In this document: in pieces, positions 1 to 5,038 of the stretch
Position numbering within the stretch: the stretch's first letter is position 1
Layout of the letters: every line of letters begins with the position of its first letter
Source: CAZVAR01 sp964625225
GTDB taxonomy: Bacteria > Pseudomonadota > Alphaproteobacteria > JAJUGE01
DNA length: 5,568 nt
NCBI GenBank assembly: GCA_964625225.1
Contig: CAZVAR010000191.1
Coordinates: 1 to 5,568, forward strand
Direction: 5' to 3'
The notes under the pieces: model-generated
What the model saw: the letters and a program-made list of their open reading frames with translations, nothing else
What the model was told of the DNA's origin: nothing
Databases searched by the model: none
Made by a program: the position numbers and the translations under genes

Positions 1-787
1 CGACTAAGGCGATCGGGCGCTGCTCGCCCCGCTTGCCAGCGCCGTTCCAGCGCATCGCGACCAGGAACGGGTCGCGCGCACTGCCCTGGGCGACCGCGAG
101 CAGCGCGCCCATGCCGAGCTTGCGCATCGCATCGGCGTCCAGCACCTCGACCTCGACGCCGAGCTTCTCCAGCGTCCGCGCCTCGCGGGCGAGGATCTCG
201 GGATACATCACGTTGCCCGGCTCGGAGACGAGATCGCGGGCAAGGATCACGCCATCGGCGACCTTGTCCAGCGGCGCGAAGGCGCGCTTGGCCGCGGCGG
301 AACCCTCGACCAGTACGGTCAGGCGGCGGAGGCTCGGCTTCTCCTCCGGCTTCTCCTTGGTCCGGTACTTATCGAAGCGGTAGGTGGCGAGGCGCGCACC
401 GAGCGCCACGTGCGCCGCCAGCGTCGCCGGCTCCAGCGCGGCGCCGGGCAGCGGGTCGACTGCGACCGCCGCCGCCTCGGGCCCGGCGGCGGCGAGATGG
501 CCGCCAACCGCGCCGCCCAGCTCCTCGGCGGCACGGGCGTCGAGCGCCTCGGCCTTGCCGAGCCCGACCAAAAGGATGCGGTCAAGGCCGAGACCCGCCG
601 GCGCCAGCAGGTCGAGCAGCTGCCGCGGCTTGCCGGTGAAGCGGCTGCCGGCGATCGCGCGCCCGATCGCCCCGCCCAGGCGCTCATCGAGCCCGGCCGC
701 GGTCGGTGTCAGTCCGCCGCCCTCCAGGACACCCACGACCAGCACGCCCGTTTCCGGCAGCGACGGCTCGGCGAACGCGATCTTCAT
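1..787 (-). CDS. pepA: Leucyl aminopeptidase (PepA, M17 family), N-terminal part, cut by window edge
   Basis: Reading leftward from ATG 787-785, 262 codons stay open to the window edge, so the C-terminal half is missing. The family is a cytosolic, two-metal, hexameric exopeptidase that releases N-terminal amino acids from peptides; some members also bind DNA. The visible part is the N-terminal alpha/beta domain, roughly residues 1-165, with IGRAI and ILLVGLGK. It is followed by the linker and start of the catalytic domain: FDKYRTKEKPEEKP at 138-151, the hallmark ARDLVSEPGNVMYPE at 183-197, and KLGMGALLAVAQGS at 223-236. The metal-binding and catalytic lysine/arginine motifs lie beyond the edge, so activity cannot be judged. 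The start is well supported: GAGGGA lies about 7-8 nt upstream (795-800), the N-terminus MKIAF fits the family, and a promoter sits 38 nt further upstream. No frameshift is visible. The family assignment is firm; M17 members share this architecture, so exact specificity is inferred. Confidence 0.93.
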   Translation of the reverse strand, partial: MKIAFAEPSLPETGVLVVGVLEGGGLTPTAAGLDERLGGAIGRAIAGSRFTGKPRQLLDLLAPAGLGLDRILLVGLGKAEALDARAAEELGGAVGGHLAAAGPEAAAVAVDPLPGAALEPATLAAHVALGARLATYRFDKYRTKEKPEEKPSLRRLTVLVEGSAAAKRAFAPLDKVADGVILARDLVSEPGNVMYPEILAREARTLEKLGVEVEVLDADAMRKLGMGALLAVAQGSARDPFLVAMRWNGAGKRGEQRPIALV

Positions 788-825
788 ATCCGGTTCCCTC
801 TGACTCGTTCCCGCGGCTGCGGTCG

Positions 826-854
826 TGGATAGAGACAAGCCCCCGACCCGTCAA
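826..854 (-). promoter_or_regulatory. Sigma70-like promoter of pepA
   Basis: On the minus strand, TTGACG (849-854) and TATCCA (826-831) are separated by exactly 17 nt, giving a good -35/-10 pair. Transcription would start near 819-820 and leave a leader of about 32 nt carrying the AGAGGGA ribosome-binding site at 795-801. Spacing, position and direction all fit pepA. The call rests on consensus matching only. Confidence 0.6.
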
Positions 855-880
855 CAGCGGCCCCCCGGCCGCGCCGTCGG

Positions 881-960
881 GATCGCTGGGGGTCCATGGG
901 GGTATGTGGGGATCCATGGGGGTTCATGGGGGTTAACAGGGGTCGATGGGAGTCCGTGAG
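881..960. repeat. Eight tandem 10-bp units with phased G-runs (G-quadruplex-type motif)
   Basis: Eight consecutive decamers occur, with consensus GGTCCATGGG. In order they are GATCGCTGGG, GGTCCATGGG, GGTATGTGGG, GATCCATGGG, GGTTCATGGG, GGTTAACAGG, GGTCGATGGG and AGTCCGTGAG. The outer and sixth units are the most diverged. They create G-runs on the plus strand at 888-892, 898-902, 908-911, 918-922, 928-932, 939-942 and 948-950, separated by 5-6 nt. This satisfies the usual intramolecular G-quadruplex pattern (four or more G3+ runs with loops of 1-7 nt) with runs to spare. The array starts 27 nt upstream of the pepA -35 box, with the G-rich strand as the pepA template strand. The 10-bp period would also place identical protein-contact faces on one side of the helix. 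The repeats and G-runs are seen directly; folding or a regulatory role is inferred. Confidence 0.85.
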
Positions 961-1345
961 GCGGGCGGCGGCGGCACATGCGGCCGGCATGGGATCGTCC
1001 CGGGCGACGGGGCGACATCGACAATAGCAGAAATAGGAAAATATGCAAGAGCCGGATCCCGGGGCGCGGCCTCTGTACCCGGCCGCGGAGGGTGCGCGGC
1101 CCCGGTTTCCTCCCGTCTTCGCGCTGGGGCCGGCGGGCCGGGCCGACGGAAGCGAGCCGGACCGCAACGGCCGGGCCGGCCGAAGCCCGCCCCCGTCGGA
1201 GCGCAATTACTGCGGGTTGCCACGTACCCACCGGTTGCACCGGGATCCCCATAAAGCGTCGGGCAAGGCTGCCATATGCGCCCTACGAGAATCCGGTACC
1301 AGAGGGCAACTTTTTGAGCCGGGATCACGGGCAGGAGATCGGGCC
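961..1345. other. Non-coding stretch upstream of the first Cys microprotein
   Basis: No convincing gene was found. Open frames cross it on both strands, but they are G/C-rich shadows with low-complexity Pro/Arg/Ala translations and no recognisable domain. The only compositional break is a short AT-rich island at 1018-1050. On the minus strand it contains TTGCAT-16-TATTGT, which could be a weak second promoter toward the decamer array and pepA. On the plus strand it contains TCGACA followed 17-18 nt later by ATATGC/TATGCA, which is also weak. The last 15 nt hold the strong Shine-Dalgarno sequence of the gene at 1346. No promoter for that gene could be singled out. Confidence 0.5.
1333..1337 (+). 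promoter_or_regulatory. Ribosome-binding site of Cys microprotein copy 1
   Basis: AGGAG is followed by 8 nt and then ATG 1346. This consensus site decides the start, because the same open frame runs in from far upstream with several weaker start codons and no family similarity. Confidence 0.75.
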
Positions 1346-1573
1346 ATGACATACAGATCGAGACAGGAGACGAATGGCCCCCCATGGAGGTACCGAGCGG
1401 TGCCGGCCGAGCGCCAGCAGGGTCGGCCGTGCGCGCTGCTGGGCATGATCGCCCCGGACTTTCACGCGGATTTCATCGCGCACTGCTCGCGATGCCGGGC
1501 CGGGGACGGGACCTGCCTCACGGCAAAGGTCGTGGCGACCGCGGCCCGGCGCCGCCTGATCCCGCTCCATTGA
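1346..1573 (+). CDS. Small four-cysteine protein, copy 1 (putative metal-binding microprotein)
   Basis: This is a 75-residue protein that I do not recognise by name. The start is well supported: AGGAG (1333-1337) lies 8 nt before ATG 1346. The N-terminal 28 residues are polar and basic. The core is Cys29-ALLGMIAPDF-HADF, then Cys47-SR-Cys50, six residues, and Cys57-LTAKV, giving C-x17-C-x2-C-x6-C. The tail is basic (ARRR). There is no signal peptide or membrane segment, so it is probably cytosolic. The main evidence that it is a real gene is the second copy downstream at 1948-2196: the cores align without gaps over 42 residues with 21 identities, including all four cysteines, while synonymous codon positions often differ. 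Four conserved cysteines suggest a zinc or other metal site, but this is inference. The layout of acidic residues before a C-x2-C...C cluster faintly recalls small DUF6455-type proteins from memory, and that resemblance is unverified. Confidence 0.72.
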   Translation: MTYRSRQETNGPPWRYRAVPAERQQGRPCALLGMIAPDFHADFIAHCSRCRAGDGTCLTAKVVATAARRRLIPLH

Positions 1574-1596
1574 GGCCGGGTGCCGGCATCCGGGCC
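1574..1596 (+). terminator. GC-rich hairpin directly after the stop of Cys microprotein copy 1
   Basis: Immediately after the TGA, GGCCGGGTGC can pair with GCATCCGGGCC. This gives about 10 bp with one bulged base, one G-U pair and a very tight loop. Position and stability suit a transcription terminator or 3'-end protector. No T-run follows, so an intrinsic terminator is only possible, not shown. Confidence 0.35.
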
Positions 1597-1671
1597 GCCC
1601 GCCCGCATCGCCGGGCCGGTCTGTCGGCCCCGAACCGGCGACGGTCGACCTCCATGTCACCGATTCTCGAC

Positions 1672-1692
1672 CCATGCATTGCGAATGCATGG
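1672..1692. repeat. Perfect 21-bp inverted repeat with two ATGCAT boxes
   Basis: CCATGCATT (1672-1680), GCG, AATGCATGG (1684-1692) is a perfect 9-bp inverted repeat around a 3-nt centre. It extends to GAC/GTC on the flanks if one extra C is bulged. It can also be read as two self-palindromic ATGCAT boxes whose centres are 11 bp apart, about one helical turn, as expected for a dimeric DNA-binding protein. It stands out as AT-rich within GC-rich sequence. Operator or hairpin function is inferred; which protein would bind is unknown. Confidence 0.6.
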
Positions 1693-1879
1693 TCCGTGCC
1701 GACTCCCGCCGGCCATATGACCCGTATCCGGCGTGCCGGACCGGCCGCGACAGATCCCCTCGTCCCCTTACGTCAACCAATCATTAACCATTAAGCCCCA
1801 AGCTGAGATGATCGACTGGCCGCCTTCGCTGTGGAAAAGCAGGAATCGATCCGCCTCGGTGCACGAGTTGATCTTATTC

Positions 1880-1907
1880 TTGAACTTTGTCTGACAGTCG
1901 ATAGGAT
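1880..1907 (+). promoter_or_regulatory. Sigma70-like promoter upstream of Cys microprotein copy 2
   Basis: TTGAAC (1880-1885) is followed after 16 nt by TAGGAT (1902-1907), within the AT-richer pocket. The predicted start near 1914 would leave a leader of about 34 nt to ATG 1948. Consensus match is moderate at both boxes. Confidence 0.45.
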
Positions 1908-1947
1908 TCATTGAGCGTTGGCCGACTCCGAAGACGGGATGCGATCG

Positions 1948-2196
1948 ATGCCGAGGCCGACGGACTCGACAACAAGAATACGGGAAGCAACGCCAATGCC
2001 GCCCGCCGGGACCCGCCCGGGCTGCCGTCCCGGGTCCGATTGCGACCTGCTGGGCACGATATCGCCGGACTTCCGTGCCGATTTCCGCGAGTTCTGCCCA
2101 CGCTGTTCCGGCACGGGCCAAGCCTGTCTCGCGGCGCGGGTCCGCGAGACCGCGGGCCGGCCCGTGGAGGAGCCCAGCGTCAGCGGCACGGCCTGA
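1948..2196 (+). CDS. Small four-cysteine protein, copy 2 (putative metal-binding microprotein)
   Basis: This is a paralogue of the protein at 1346-1573, 82 residues from ATG 1948. The core is Cys32-DLLGTISPDFRADF, then Cys50-PR-Cys53, six residues, and Cys60-LAARV. It has the same C-x17-C-x2-C-x6-C spacing as copy 1 and matches it at 21 of 42 core positions without gaps. An extra Cys26 precedes the core. Nothing matches before or after the core: the head is rich in Pro/Thr/Arg and the tail is acidic rather than basic. No signal peptide or membrane helix is seen. The start is uncertain. ATG 1948 has GGGA 8 nt upstream and gives an N-terminus about as long as copy 1. TTG 1918, ATG 1939 and ATG 1996 (with GGGAAG 8 nt upstream) are in the same frame. 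The gene ends 29 nt from the convergent HTH gene. Metal binding is inferred from the cysteines; the biological role is unknown. Confidence 0.68.
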   Translation: MPRPTDSTTRIREATPMPPAGTRPGCRPGSDCDLLGTISPDFRADFREFCPRCSGTGQACLAARVRETAGRPVEEPSVSGTA

Positions 2197-2225
2197 CCGG
2201 TCGTATCGTTCCGGGTCGCGACACC

Positions 2226-2369
2226 TCACGACCGCACGAGATCGCGAAGCAATTGCCGCACGGCCGACCGGACGGCGTCCTCAGGGATCCCCAGTCGATC
2301 GGCGATCTGCTCACCGGAAAGCCCCTCGACCAGCAGCCGTGCGAGGCGCCGTCGCTCAACTTCGGTCAT
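2226..2369 (-). CDS. Small stand-alone helix-turn-helix protein
   Basis: From ATG 2369 this encodes 47 residues, essentially a single DNA-binding unit. It has a basic leading helix (VERRRLARLLVEG), then LSGEQIADRLGIPEDAVRSAV, which fits the LuxR/GerE and sigma-70 region 4 pattern L-x2-G-x-S-x3-IA-x2-LGI-x4-V, and a closing helix (RQLLRDL). There is no receiver, ligand or sigma domain. The start is not decided by a ribosome-binding site: ATG 2369 has only a G-run upstream, while in-frame ATG 2402 and GTG 2462 would add 11 and 31 residues without recognisable structure. It is convergent with the second Cys microprotein, with stops 29 nt apart, and lies downstream of the acyl-CoA ligase on the same strand. 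It might be a transcription factor or a DNA-binding adaptor; a remnant of a longer regulator cannot be excluded. Confidence 0.6.
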   Translation of the reverse strand: MTEVERRRLARLLVEGLSGEQIADRLGIPEDAVRSAVRQLLRDLVRS

Positions 2370-2468
2370 GGCGCTGCCCCCGAACCGACCCGCAACGATC
2401 ATACCCGACCGGTGATCGCAGTCCGACCGAGTTTCGGTTGCGCCATCGCCGGTCGTGTTCACAACCGC

Positions 2469-2484
2469 GTGATCCGCGGGTCAC
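2469..2484. repeat. 16-bp near-perfect palindrome upstream of the small HTH gene
   Basis: GTGATCCGCGGGTCAC is palindromic apart from one pair of positions: GTGA, mismatch, CCGCGG, mismatch, TCAC. It lies between the HTH gene and the end of the ligase gene, close to the alternative GTG start at 2462. It could be an operator for the HTH protein. It has 8 bp between GTGA and TCAC, not the 6 of a Crp site. Confidence 0.45.
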
Positions 2485-2509
2485 GCCGAGCGGCGCCGGC
2501 GGAACGGAA

Positions 2510-2524
2510 GAAGGCCCGGCCTTC
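2510..2524 (-). terminator. Probable terminator of the acyl-CoA ligase gene
   Basis: GAAGGCC-C-GGCCTTC is a perfect 7-bp inverted repeat, effectively a 6-bp stem with a 3-nt loop. On the minus strand it is followed by TTCCGTTCC, a pyrimidine-rich, partly T-rich tail. It lies about 86 nt beyond the ligase stop codon and before the HTH gene, a normal position for a short GC-type intrinsic terminator. The weak T-tract keeps the call tentative. Confidence 0.45.
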
Positions 2525-2610
2525 GGTCGCGACGCCGGGATCGCCCCTGCATCGGAGCGGCGCCGCCCGGGGGCACCGAGGCGGGGCGGCCGGCGGGACC
2601 AGCGAACCGC

Positions 2611-4152
2611 CTAGCGGTCCGGCCCTTGGTCGCGCCGGTTGGCGCGGCGCAGCTCGGTCTTGACCACCTTGCCGTAATTGTTCTTCGGCAGCGCGGCAAC
2701 GAACCGGTAATGCTTGGGGCGCTTGAAGCGGGCCATGTGCGCCGTGCAGTGGCGGTCGAGCTCGGCGGGCGCGGGGGCCGCCCCGCGCGGGACGACGAAG
2801 GCGACGACAGTCTCGCCCCAGTCCGGATCCGGCTGGCCGATCACCGCAACCTCGGCCACGGCCGGGTGGCGCAGCAGCACCTCCTCCACCTCGCGCGGGT
2901 AGATGTTGGTGCCGCCGCTGATGATCATGTCCTTGGAGCGATCCTTGAGGGTGACGAAACCGTCCGCGTCCATCGTCCCCATGTCGCCGGTATGCAGCCA
3001 GCCGTTGCGCAGCGTCTCCGCCGTGGCCTCCGGATTGCCCCAGTAGCCCGTCATCACGAGGTCGCCGCGGACCAACACCTCGCCGATCTCGCCGCAGGGC
3101 AGCGGCGCGTCGTCCGGACCGCCGATGCGGACCTCGACCCCGGCCTGGGCGACCCCGACCGAGGCGAGTCGTTCTTCGTAGCGGGGGTGCCCGGAATCGG
3201 CGAGATGCTCGCGGCCGAGCACGGTGATTGTCATCGGGCATTCGCCCTGGCCGTAGATCTGCACCAGCTTGTTGCCGAGCACGGCCAGCGCCCGCTTGCA
3301 GTCGGCAACATACATCGGCCCGCCGCCATAGACGATGGTCTTCAGATTGCCCGTATCGGCCGCGGCGGTCGCGGGGTGCTCCACCAGCCGCTTCACCATG
3401 GTCGGCGCGGCGAAGAAGGACAGCCCGGAGTGGTAGCGCAACAGGTCGAGGATCTCCGGCGGATCGAACCGGCCGCTGGCCGGAATCACCTGCTTGGCCG
3501 CCCGAAGGACGTGCGGGAGATTGTAGCAGCCCGAGCCGTGCGACATCGGGGCGGCGTGGAGGATGCAGTCGCCCTCCGCCACCGCATCCACATCGGCGAA
3601 ATAGTTGAGCGTCATGGTCAGCAGGCAACGGTGGCTCAGCATGGCGCCCTTCGGCCGCCCGGTGGTGCCGCTGGTGTAGAACAGCCACGCCGTGTCGTCC
3701 GGACCGCACGCGGTCAGCGGCGCCGGGTCGCCGTCGCGGATGCGGCGGTACTCGCTGCCGCCGGCGACGCACATCCCCGTCATCGCCTCGGCCGCCTCCG
3801 CGACCGGAGCGAGGTCGGACGCCAGATCCTCGGTCACGAAGGCGAAGCGCGCGCCGGACTGGTCGAAGATGTAGGCGAACTCGGCGGGATGCAGCTTCGC
3901 ATTGATCGGCACCACGGTCAGGCCGGCATGCCAGGCGCCGTACATGACTTCGATGAACTCCGGGCAGTTGGTCATCGCCATCGCCACCCGGTCGCCGGGG
4001 AGGAGCCCGGCGCGGTCGCGCAGCCAGCCGGCGATCGCGGCCGCGCGGCGCGCCAGCTCGCCGTACCGGGCGTGCACGGTGTCACCGACGGCAAGGGCGA
4101 CATTGTCCGGCCGCGACCGGCCGGCGCGGAGCAGGAGATTGGCGAGATTCAC
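2611..4152 (-). CDS. AMP-binding acyl-CoA synthetase / ligase (ANL superfamily)
   Basis: This is a 513-residue, full-length acyl- or aryl-acid:CoA ligase. The family activates a carboxylic acid with ATP to an acyl-adenylate and then transfers it to CoA, in the cytosol or at the membrane face. Motifs in order are the phosphate loop FYTSGTTGRPKG (158-169), AAPMSHGSG (200-208), GGGPMY (276-281), YGQGE (300-304, where most relatives have YGxTE), GWLHTGD (384-390), DRSKDMIISGGTNIYPREVE (404-423, hinge and CoA-binding switch), and catalytic Lys495 in NNYGKVVK. All key residues are present. GTG 4152 was chosen because GGGGAGGG lies 8 nt upstream and family homology begins there (NLANLLLRAG). The frame stays open to 4326, but that extension would overlap the divergent regulator and has no family features. 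The substrate cannot be read from sequence; medium/long-chain fatty acids or aromatic acids are both possible. The divergent Crp-type gene, 131 nt away, is the probable regulator. Confidence 0.9.
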   Translation of the reverse strand: MNLANLLLRAGRSRPDNVALAVGDTVHARYGELARRAAAIAGWLRDRAGLLPGDRVAMAMTNCPEFIEVMYGAWHAGLTVVPINAKLHPAEFAYIFDQSGARFAFVTEDLASDLAPVAEAAEAMTGMCVAGGSEYRRIRDGDPAPLTACGPDDTAWLFYTSGTTGRPKGAMLSHRCLLTMTLNYFADVDAVAEGDCILHAAPMSHGSGCYNLPHVLRAAKQVIPASGRFDPPEILDLLRYHSGLSFFAAPTMVKRLVEHPATAAADTGNLKTIVYGGGPMYVADCKRALAVLGNKLVQIYGQGECPMTITVLGREHLADSGHPRYEERLASVGVAQAGVEVRIGGPDDAPLPCGEIGEVLVRGDLVMTGYWGNPEATAETLRNGWLHTGDMGTMDADGFVTLKDRSKDMIISGGTNIYPREVEEVLLRHPAVAEVAVIGQPDPDWGETVVAFVVPRGAAPAPAELDRHCTAHMARFKRPKHYRFVAALPKNNYGKVVKTELRRANRRDQGPDR

Positions 4153-4283
4153 GGTAATATCCCTCCCCAGTACCTTGTCGCGGCGGGAAGCGTAGTGCAG
4201 CCGCCGGGGCGCGTCGATCCGCGAGGCCGTTGACGCCCCGGCGCCGTTGCGGCATGCACGCTGTGCGGGAGGAGGGTTCGTCC
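4153..4283. promoter_or_regulatory. Divergent intergenic region between ligase and Crp-type regulator
   Basis: These 131 nt must hold promoters for both genes. The best pair toward the regulator is TTGACG (4230-4235), 17 nt, CATGCA (4253-4258), with a good -35 and a poor -10, as expected of an activated promoter. Toward the ligase only weak matches such as ATCGAC-18-TACGCT were found. No TGTGA-N6-TCACA-like Crp site was seen. An imperfect GGGGCG...CGCCCC inverted repeat spans 4206-4239. Confidence 0.4.
4161..4168 (-). promoter_or_regulatory. Strong ribosome-binding site deciding the ligase start
   Basis: On the minus strand GGGGAGGG lies 8 nt before GTG 4152. It selects this GTG over upstream in-frame starts such as the one at 4326, which lies inside the divergent regulator gene. 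Confidence 0.75.
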
Positions 4284-4991
4284 ATGGCGCGCCTGTCGGG
4301 CGTAAAGCTTCTGTCTGCGCTGTCACCCCAGGATCTGGCCCAGGTGGAGCAGTGCTGCCATTGGCACCGCTTCCGGCGCGGCGAATCGATTGTCGAGCGG
4401 GCCAGCGAGAACCGCGACGTCTATTTCATCGTCGAGGGCGAGGTCGAGATCATCAACTATTCGCTGTCCGGCCGTCCCGTCGCCTATGCCGACCTCGGCC
4501 CCGGGGCCTTCTTCGGCGAGCTCGCGGCGATCGACGACCAGCCCCGCTCGGCCAGCGTCATGGCCAAGACGGACTGCCTGCTCGGCAGCCTGCCGCCGGA
4601 CCGCTTCATCGACCTGCTGCGGCGCCATCCGGACGTGGCCCTGCAGGTCATGCGCCGGCTGGCGGCGATCATCCGCCTGTGCGACGAGCGCATCATGGAC
4701 CTGGCGACGCTGGGGGCGATGCAGCGCATCCTGGTGGAACTGCTGCGCGCGGCGCAGCCCGACCCGATCACGCCGGGCTCGTGGATGATCTACCCGGTGC
4801 CGCCGCAGCGCGAGACGGCGATGAAGGCCGCGACCACCCGCGAGACGGTCGCGCGGGTGTTCACCCAGCTCCAGGACGGCGGGCTGATCCGTCGCAAGGG
4901 CCGCACCCTCTATCTGCGCGACCGCGCGGCGATCGAGCGGATGGCACAGCGCCTGAACCCGCACGGCGGCCGCACACTGCACGGGACGTAG
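4284..4991 (+). CDS. Crp/Fnr-family cyclic-nucleotide-type transcriptional regulator
   Basis: This is a 235-residue cytosolic transcription factor of normal Crp length. Residues about 5-115 form the cyclic-nucleotide-binding beta-barrel. The phosphate-binding cassette GAFFGELAAIDDQPRSAS (74-91) keeps the conserved Glu79, Arg88 and Ser89, so cAMP or cGMP binding is plausible. There is no N-terminal or central cysteine set for an Fnr-type iron-sulfur cluster. A dimerisation helix follows (about 115-140). A winged HTH follows (about 172-212) with recognition helix TTRETVARV at 184-192, where Arg186, Glu187 and Arg191 match the spacing of Crp's DNA-contacting residues. ATG 4284 was chosen for AGGAGG (4270-4275) 8 nt upstream; upstream in-frame ATG 4254 lacks this. 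Divergent placement suggests it regulates the acyl-CoA ligase and perhaps itself. The stop codon falls in a 15-bp tandem repeat next to transposase remnants, so the last residues may be non-native. Confidence 0.9.
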   Translation: MARLSGVKLLSALSPQDLAQVEQCCHWHRFRRGESIVERASENRDVYFIVEGEVEIINYSLSGRPVAYADLGPGAFFGELAAIDDQPRSASVMAKTDCLLGSLPPDRFIDLLRRHPDVALQVMRRLAAIIRLCDERIMDLATLGAMQRILVELLRAAQPDPITPGSWMIYPVPPQRETAMKAATTRETVARVFTQLQDGGLIRRKGRTLYLRDRAAIERMAQRLNPHGGRTLHGT

Positions 4992-5015
4992 GGGCACGGG
5001 ACGTAGGGGCACGGG
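4979..5015. repeat. 15-bp tandem direct repeat over the regulator's stop codon
   Basis: GCACGGGACGTAGGG occurs at 4979-4993 and again at 4994-5008, followed by a third partial copy GCACGGG at 5009-5015. The first copy contains the TAG of the Crp-type gene; because the unit is a multiple of three, the second copy repeats the same stop in frame. It lies directly before the truncated IS630 transposase and probably arose by slippage or imprecise repair. Confidence 0.85.
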
Positions 5016-5034
5016 CCGGCCATAGGCCGGACCC
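5013..5034 (+). terminator. Hairpin downstream of the Crp-type gene
   Basis: GGG-CCGGCC-ATA-GGCCGG-A-CCC forms a 9-bp stem with one bulged A and a 3-nt loop, 21 nt after the regulator's stop. It could end regulator transcription. No T-run follows, and it could equally be part of the mobile-element scar. Confidence 0.4.
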
Positions 5035-5038
5035 GCGG

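Larger units (their letters stand above)
1574..1947 (+). other. Intergenic region between the two Cys microproteins
   Basis: No gene is supported here. The region contains, in order, the hairpin after copy 1, a GC-rich stretch, the ATGCAT palindrome at 1672-1692, and from about 1765 a visibly AT-richer pocket. That pocket includes a direct repeat, CATTAA-c-CATTAA (1782-1787 and 1789-1794), and a promoter-like pair at 1880-1907. It reads as a regulatory region giving copy 2 its own transcription rather than an operon linking the two copies. Confidence 0.5.

Noticed and set aside
33..832. Plus-strand open frames opposite pepA.
   Set aside because: They are antisense shadows of the pepA reading frame, which is recognised by conserved family motifs.
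881..960. The decamer array as a CRISPR array or as coding repeats (minus-strand frames give His/Pro/Met-rich repeats).
   Set aside because: Units are contiguous 10-mers with no spacers. The minus-strand frames have no supported start or conserved domain and would overlap the pepA promoter.
788..1345. Several open frames of 100-175 codons on both strands between pepA and the first Cys microprotein.
   Set aside because: They are biased, low-complexity translations that overlap one another and contain no motifs. High GC alone explains their length.
2469..2484. GTGA...TCAC palindrome as a binding site for the Crp-type regulator.
   Set aside because: The half-sites are 8 bp apart rather than 6 and the outer T/A of TGTGA/TCACA are absent, so it does not fit the expected site.
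2626..4233. Very long plus-strand open frame of about 535 codons, and a 437-codon minus-strand frame (2459-3772), over the ligase region.
   Set aside because: Both are shadows of the ligase gene in high-GC DNA. Their translations are low-complexity His/Arg/Gly/Pro-rich with no domain, while the ligase frame carries all ANL motifs.
4153..4326. N-terminal extension of the ligase frame up to 4326 (58 extra codons).
   Set aside because: It would overlap the divergent regulator, has no family similarity, and GTG 4152 has a strong ribosome-binding site at ideal spacing.
4247..5038. Continuous open frame joining the regulator region (in another frame) to the IS630 fragment.
   Set aside because: Before 5039 it is an Arg/Pro/Ala-rich shadow of the Crp-type gene. 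Only the part after 5039 resembles a transposase, so this is not a fusion protein.
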